A stretch of DNA of 15,911 nucleotides from CAZWZG01 sp964638245. GTDB taxonomy: Bacteria > Pseudomonadota > Alphaproteobacteria > Rhodobacterales > Rhodobacteraceae. The notes beneath the pieces are model-generated. The model saw only the letters and a list, made by a program, of their open reading frames with translations, was not told the origin of the DNA and did not search any database. Location: the NCBI GenBank assembly GCA_964638245.1, contig CAZWZG010000066.1:1-15911 (forward strand), written 5' to 3'. The position numbers and the translations under genes were made by a program. Of this stretch, positions 15,014 to 15,911 are shown one piece after another; position 1 is the first letter of the stretch; each line of letters starts with the position of its first letter.

Positions 15014-15911
15014 TTGCAGCAATCGCCGTTCACGGACGCATTTGTTGAAATCACGCCCACTGCACAGGTCGAGGCGGGTCTTCATGGTGAGCGTGCGAAA
15101 TGTCTGCAACGCCTCATCCGGCTTGATCTTCCCGTTCCACGAACGGTCGCACTGTCCTTTGAAACCGTCCGACGCATCGCCCACGGGCAAATGCCTGACA
15201 TCTCAGGGCTTTTGTCTCTTTTCGGGGCAGGGCGGCTTCTGACGATCCGACCCTCTCCGGGGAATGCGGATTGGGGCGGGCCGGGGGCCGTTCTCAATCT
15301 GGGAATGACCGACGACGTCTACGAAACGCTCGCGGCCGAGATTGGGGTCGAAAAGGCAGCAACGCTATACTTGCGCTTCATCCAGGCGTTCGCGGTGGAT
15401 GTTGCTCATCTAGACGCTGAAGTCTTCGATACGGGGCTTGGAACGCCTGGACCCGCGATGATCGAAGCGCAAAAGCGGGCGTACGAGGATGAGGCCGACG
15501 AGCCGTTTCCAGCCACGGCGCAGGCACAGTTGTCAGCCGTCCTGCGATCGATGGCGCGCGCTTGGGAAGGCACGTCCGCACGGCTTCTTCGGCAAGCGCA
15601 GGGCGCGCCCGAGGATGCGGGACTGGGTCTCGTCGTGCAGGAAATGGCGCTTGGGATCGGGAACCCGGAAAGTGGCTCGGGCGTCATTCAATTCGTCAGT
15701 TCCGAGACGGGGTCCGACCAGATTACCGGGCGCTACCTGACACAAAGCCAGGGCCGCGATGCCGTTTCCGAAGGCGAAGGCTCGATTTTTCTGACCAAAG
15801 ACCCGCGCGGTCCCTCGCTTGAGGAATTGGCGCCGGACGCTTTTGAGGCGCTCGTGCAAATGGGCACGGTGTGCCGCACCCGTTTGCGCGAAGAAATGCA
15901 GATCGAATTCA
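15014..15911 (+). CDS. PPDK-like PEP/ATP-grasp protein (3' end outside window)
   Basis: The frame is open from TTG 15014 to the window edge (299 codons seen). It aligns with the N-terminal ATP-grasp part of pyruvate, phosphate dikinase. GERAKCLQRLIRLDLPVPRT (25-44) matches the GGKGAxLxEMxxLGLPVP opening. LLTIRPSPGNADWGGPGAVL (75-94), then NLGM, matches the SVRSGAxxSMPGMMDTVLNLG region, with R79 kept but the SGA and the MPGMMDT changed. LYLRFIQAF (118-126) matches the YRRFIQMF block. VVQEMALGIGNPESGSGVIQ (207-226) matches VQxMVFGNxGxxSGTGV. REEMQIEF ends where PPDK has DMQDIEFT. PPDK interconverts PEP and pyruvate, but the altered motif means another PEP- or ATP-using activity is possible. From memory this gene often follows glyS in Rhodobacterales. 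The central phosphohistidine domain is not visible. Confidence 0.85.
   Translation, partial: MQQSPFTDAFVEITPTAQVEAGLHGERAKCLQRLIRLDLPVPRTVALSFETVRRIAHGQMPDISGLLSLFGAGRLLTIRPSPGNADWGGPGAVLNLGMTDDVYETLAAEIGVEKAATLYLRFIQAFAVDVAHLDAEVFDTGLGTPGPAMIEAQKRAYEDEADEPFPATAQAQLSAVLRSMARAWEGTSARLLRQAQGAPEDAGLGLVVQEMALGIGNPESGSGVIQFVSSETGSDQITGRYLTQSQGRDAVSEGEGSIFLTKDPRGPSLEELAPDAFEALVQMGTVCRTRLREEMQIEF

Noticed and set aside
14988..15242. Short plus-strand frame starting at ATG 14988
   Set aside because: The ATG precedes the strong ribosome binding site instead of following it, and the frame overlaps the PPDK-like protein, which has clear homology in another frame.

Overview
The window looks like core chromosome of a Rhodobacterales (Roseobacter-group) alphaproteobacterium. 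It is GC-rich. The order glyQ - small membrane-anchored protein - glyS - PPDK-like gene, and the series ftsY - exported protein - EamA - yciB, fit that order, as do the protein sequences where I recognise them. No rRNA, tRNA, CRISPR array, transposase, integrase or phage gene was seen. Gene density is very high; the longest non-coding stretch is about 250 bases, between the hydrolase gene and metZ.

Region 1 (1-3410, + strand): the 3' part of ftsY, which enters the window inside a hexanucleotide repeat coding for Pro-Glu repeats. It is followed, with ATGA overlaps, by an unrecognised exported protein and an EamA-type exporter, and then by the inner-membrane septation protein YciB. All look co-transcribed and envelope or secretion related. 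Region 2 (3411-4864): a MarR-type regulator (+) facing an alpha/beta hydrolase (-); their stop codons overlap.

Region 3 (4865-9444, + strand): metZ (sulfur assimilation into methionine), a GNAT acetyltransferase coupled by a GTGA overlap, folE2 (zinc-independent entry enzyme of folate synthesis) and trkH (K+ uptake). trkH is interrupted by 100 Ns flanked by the same 55 bases on both sides. Collapsing the gap and one copy restores a normal 482-residue TrkH, so the break is an assembly artefact. Region 4 (9450-11138, - strand): a secreted protein with a SPOR-like part, a peptidoglycan-binding domain and a trypsin-fold domain that seems to have lost its catalytic residues.

Region 5 (11139-15911, + strand): a divergent promoter region, then glyQ, a small anchored four-cysteine protein, a hairpin-bearing spacer of a type I recall from Rhodobacterales, glyS, and a PPDK-like ATP-grasp protein that starts at TTG and runs off the right edge. 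No clearly novel system was found. The items most worth a second look are the ftsY repeat, the inactive-looking protease, the PPDK-like gene, the metZ leader and the false gap in trkH.
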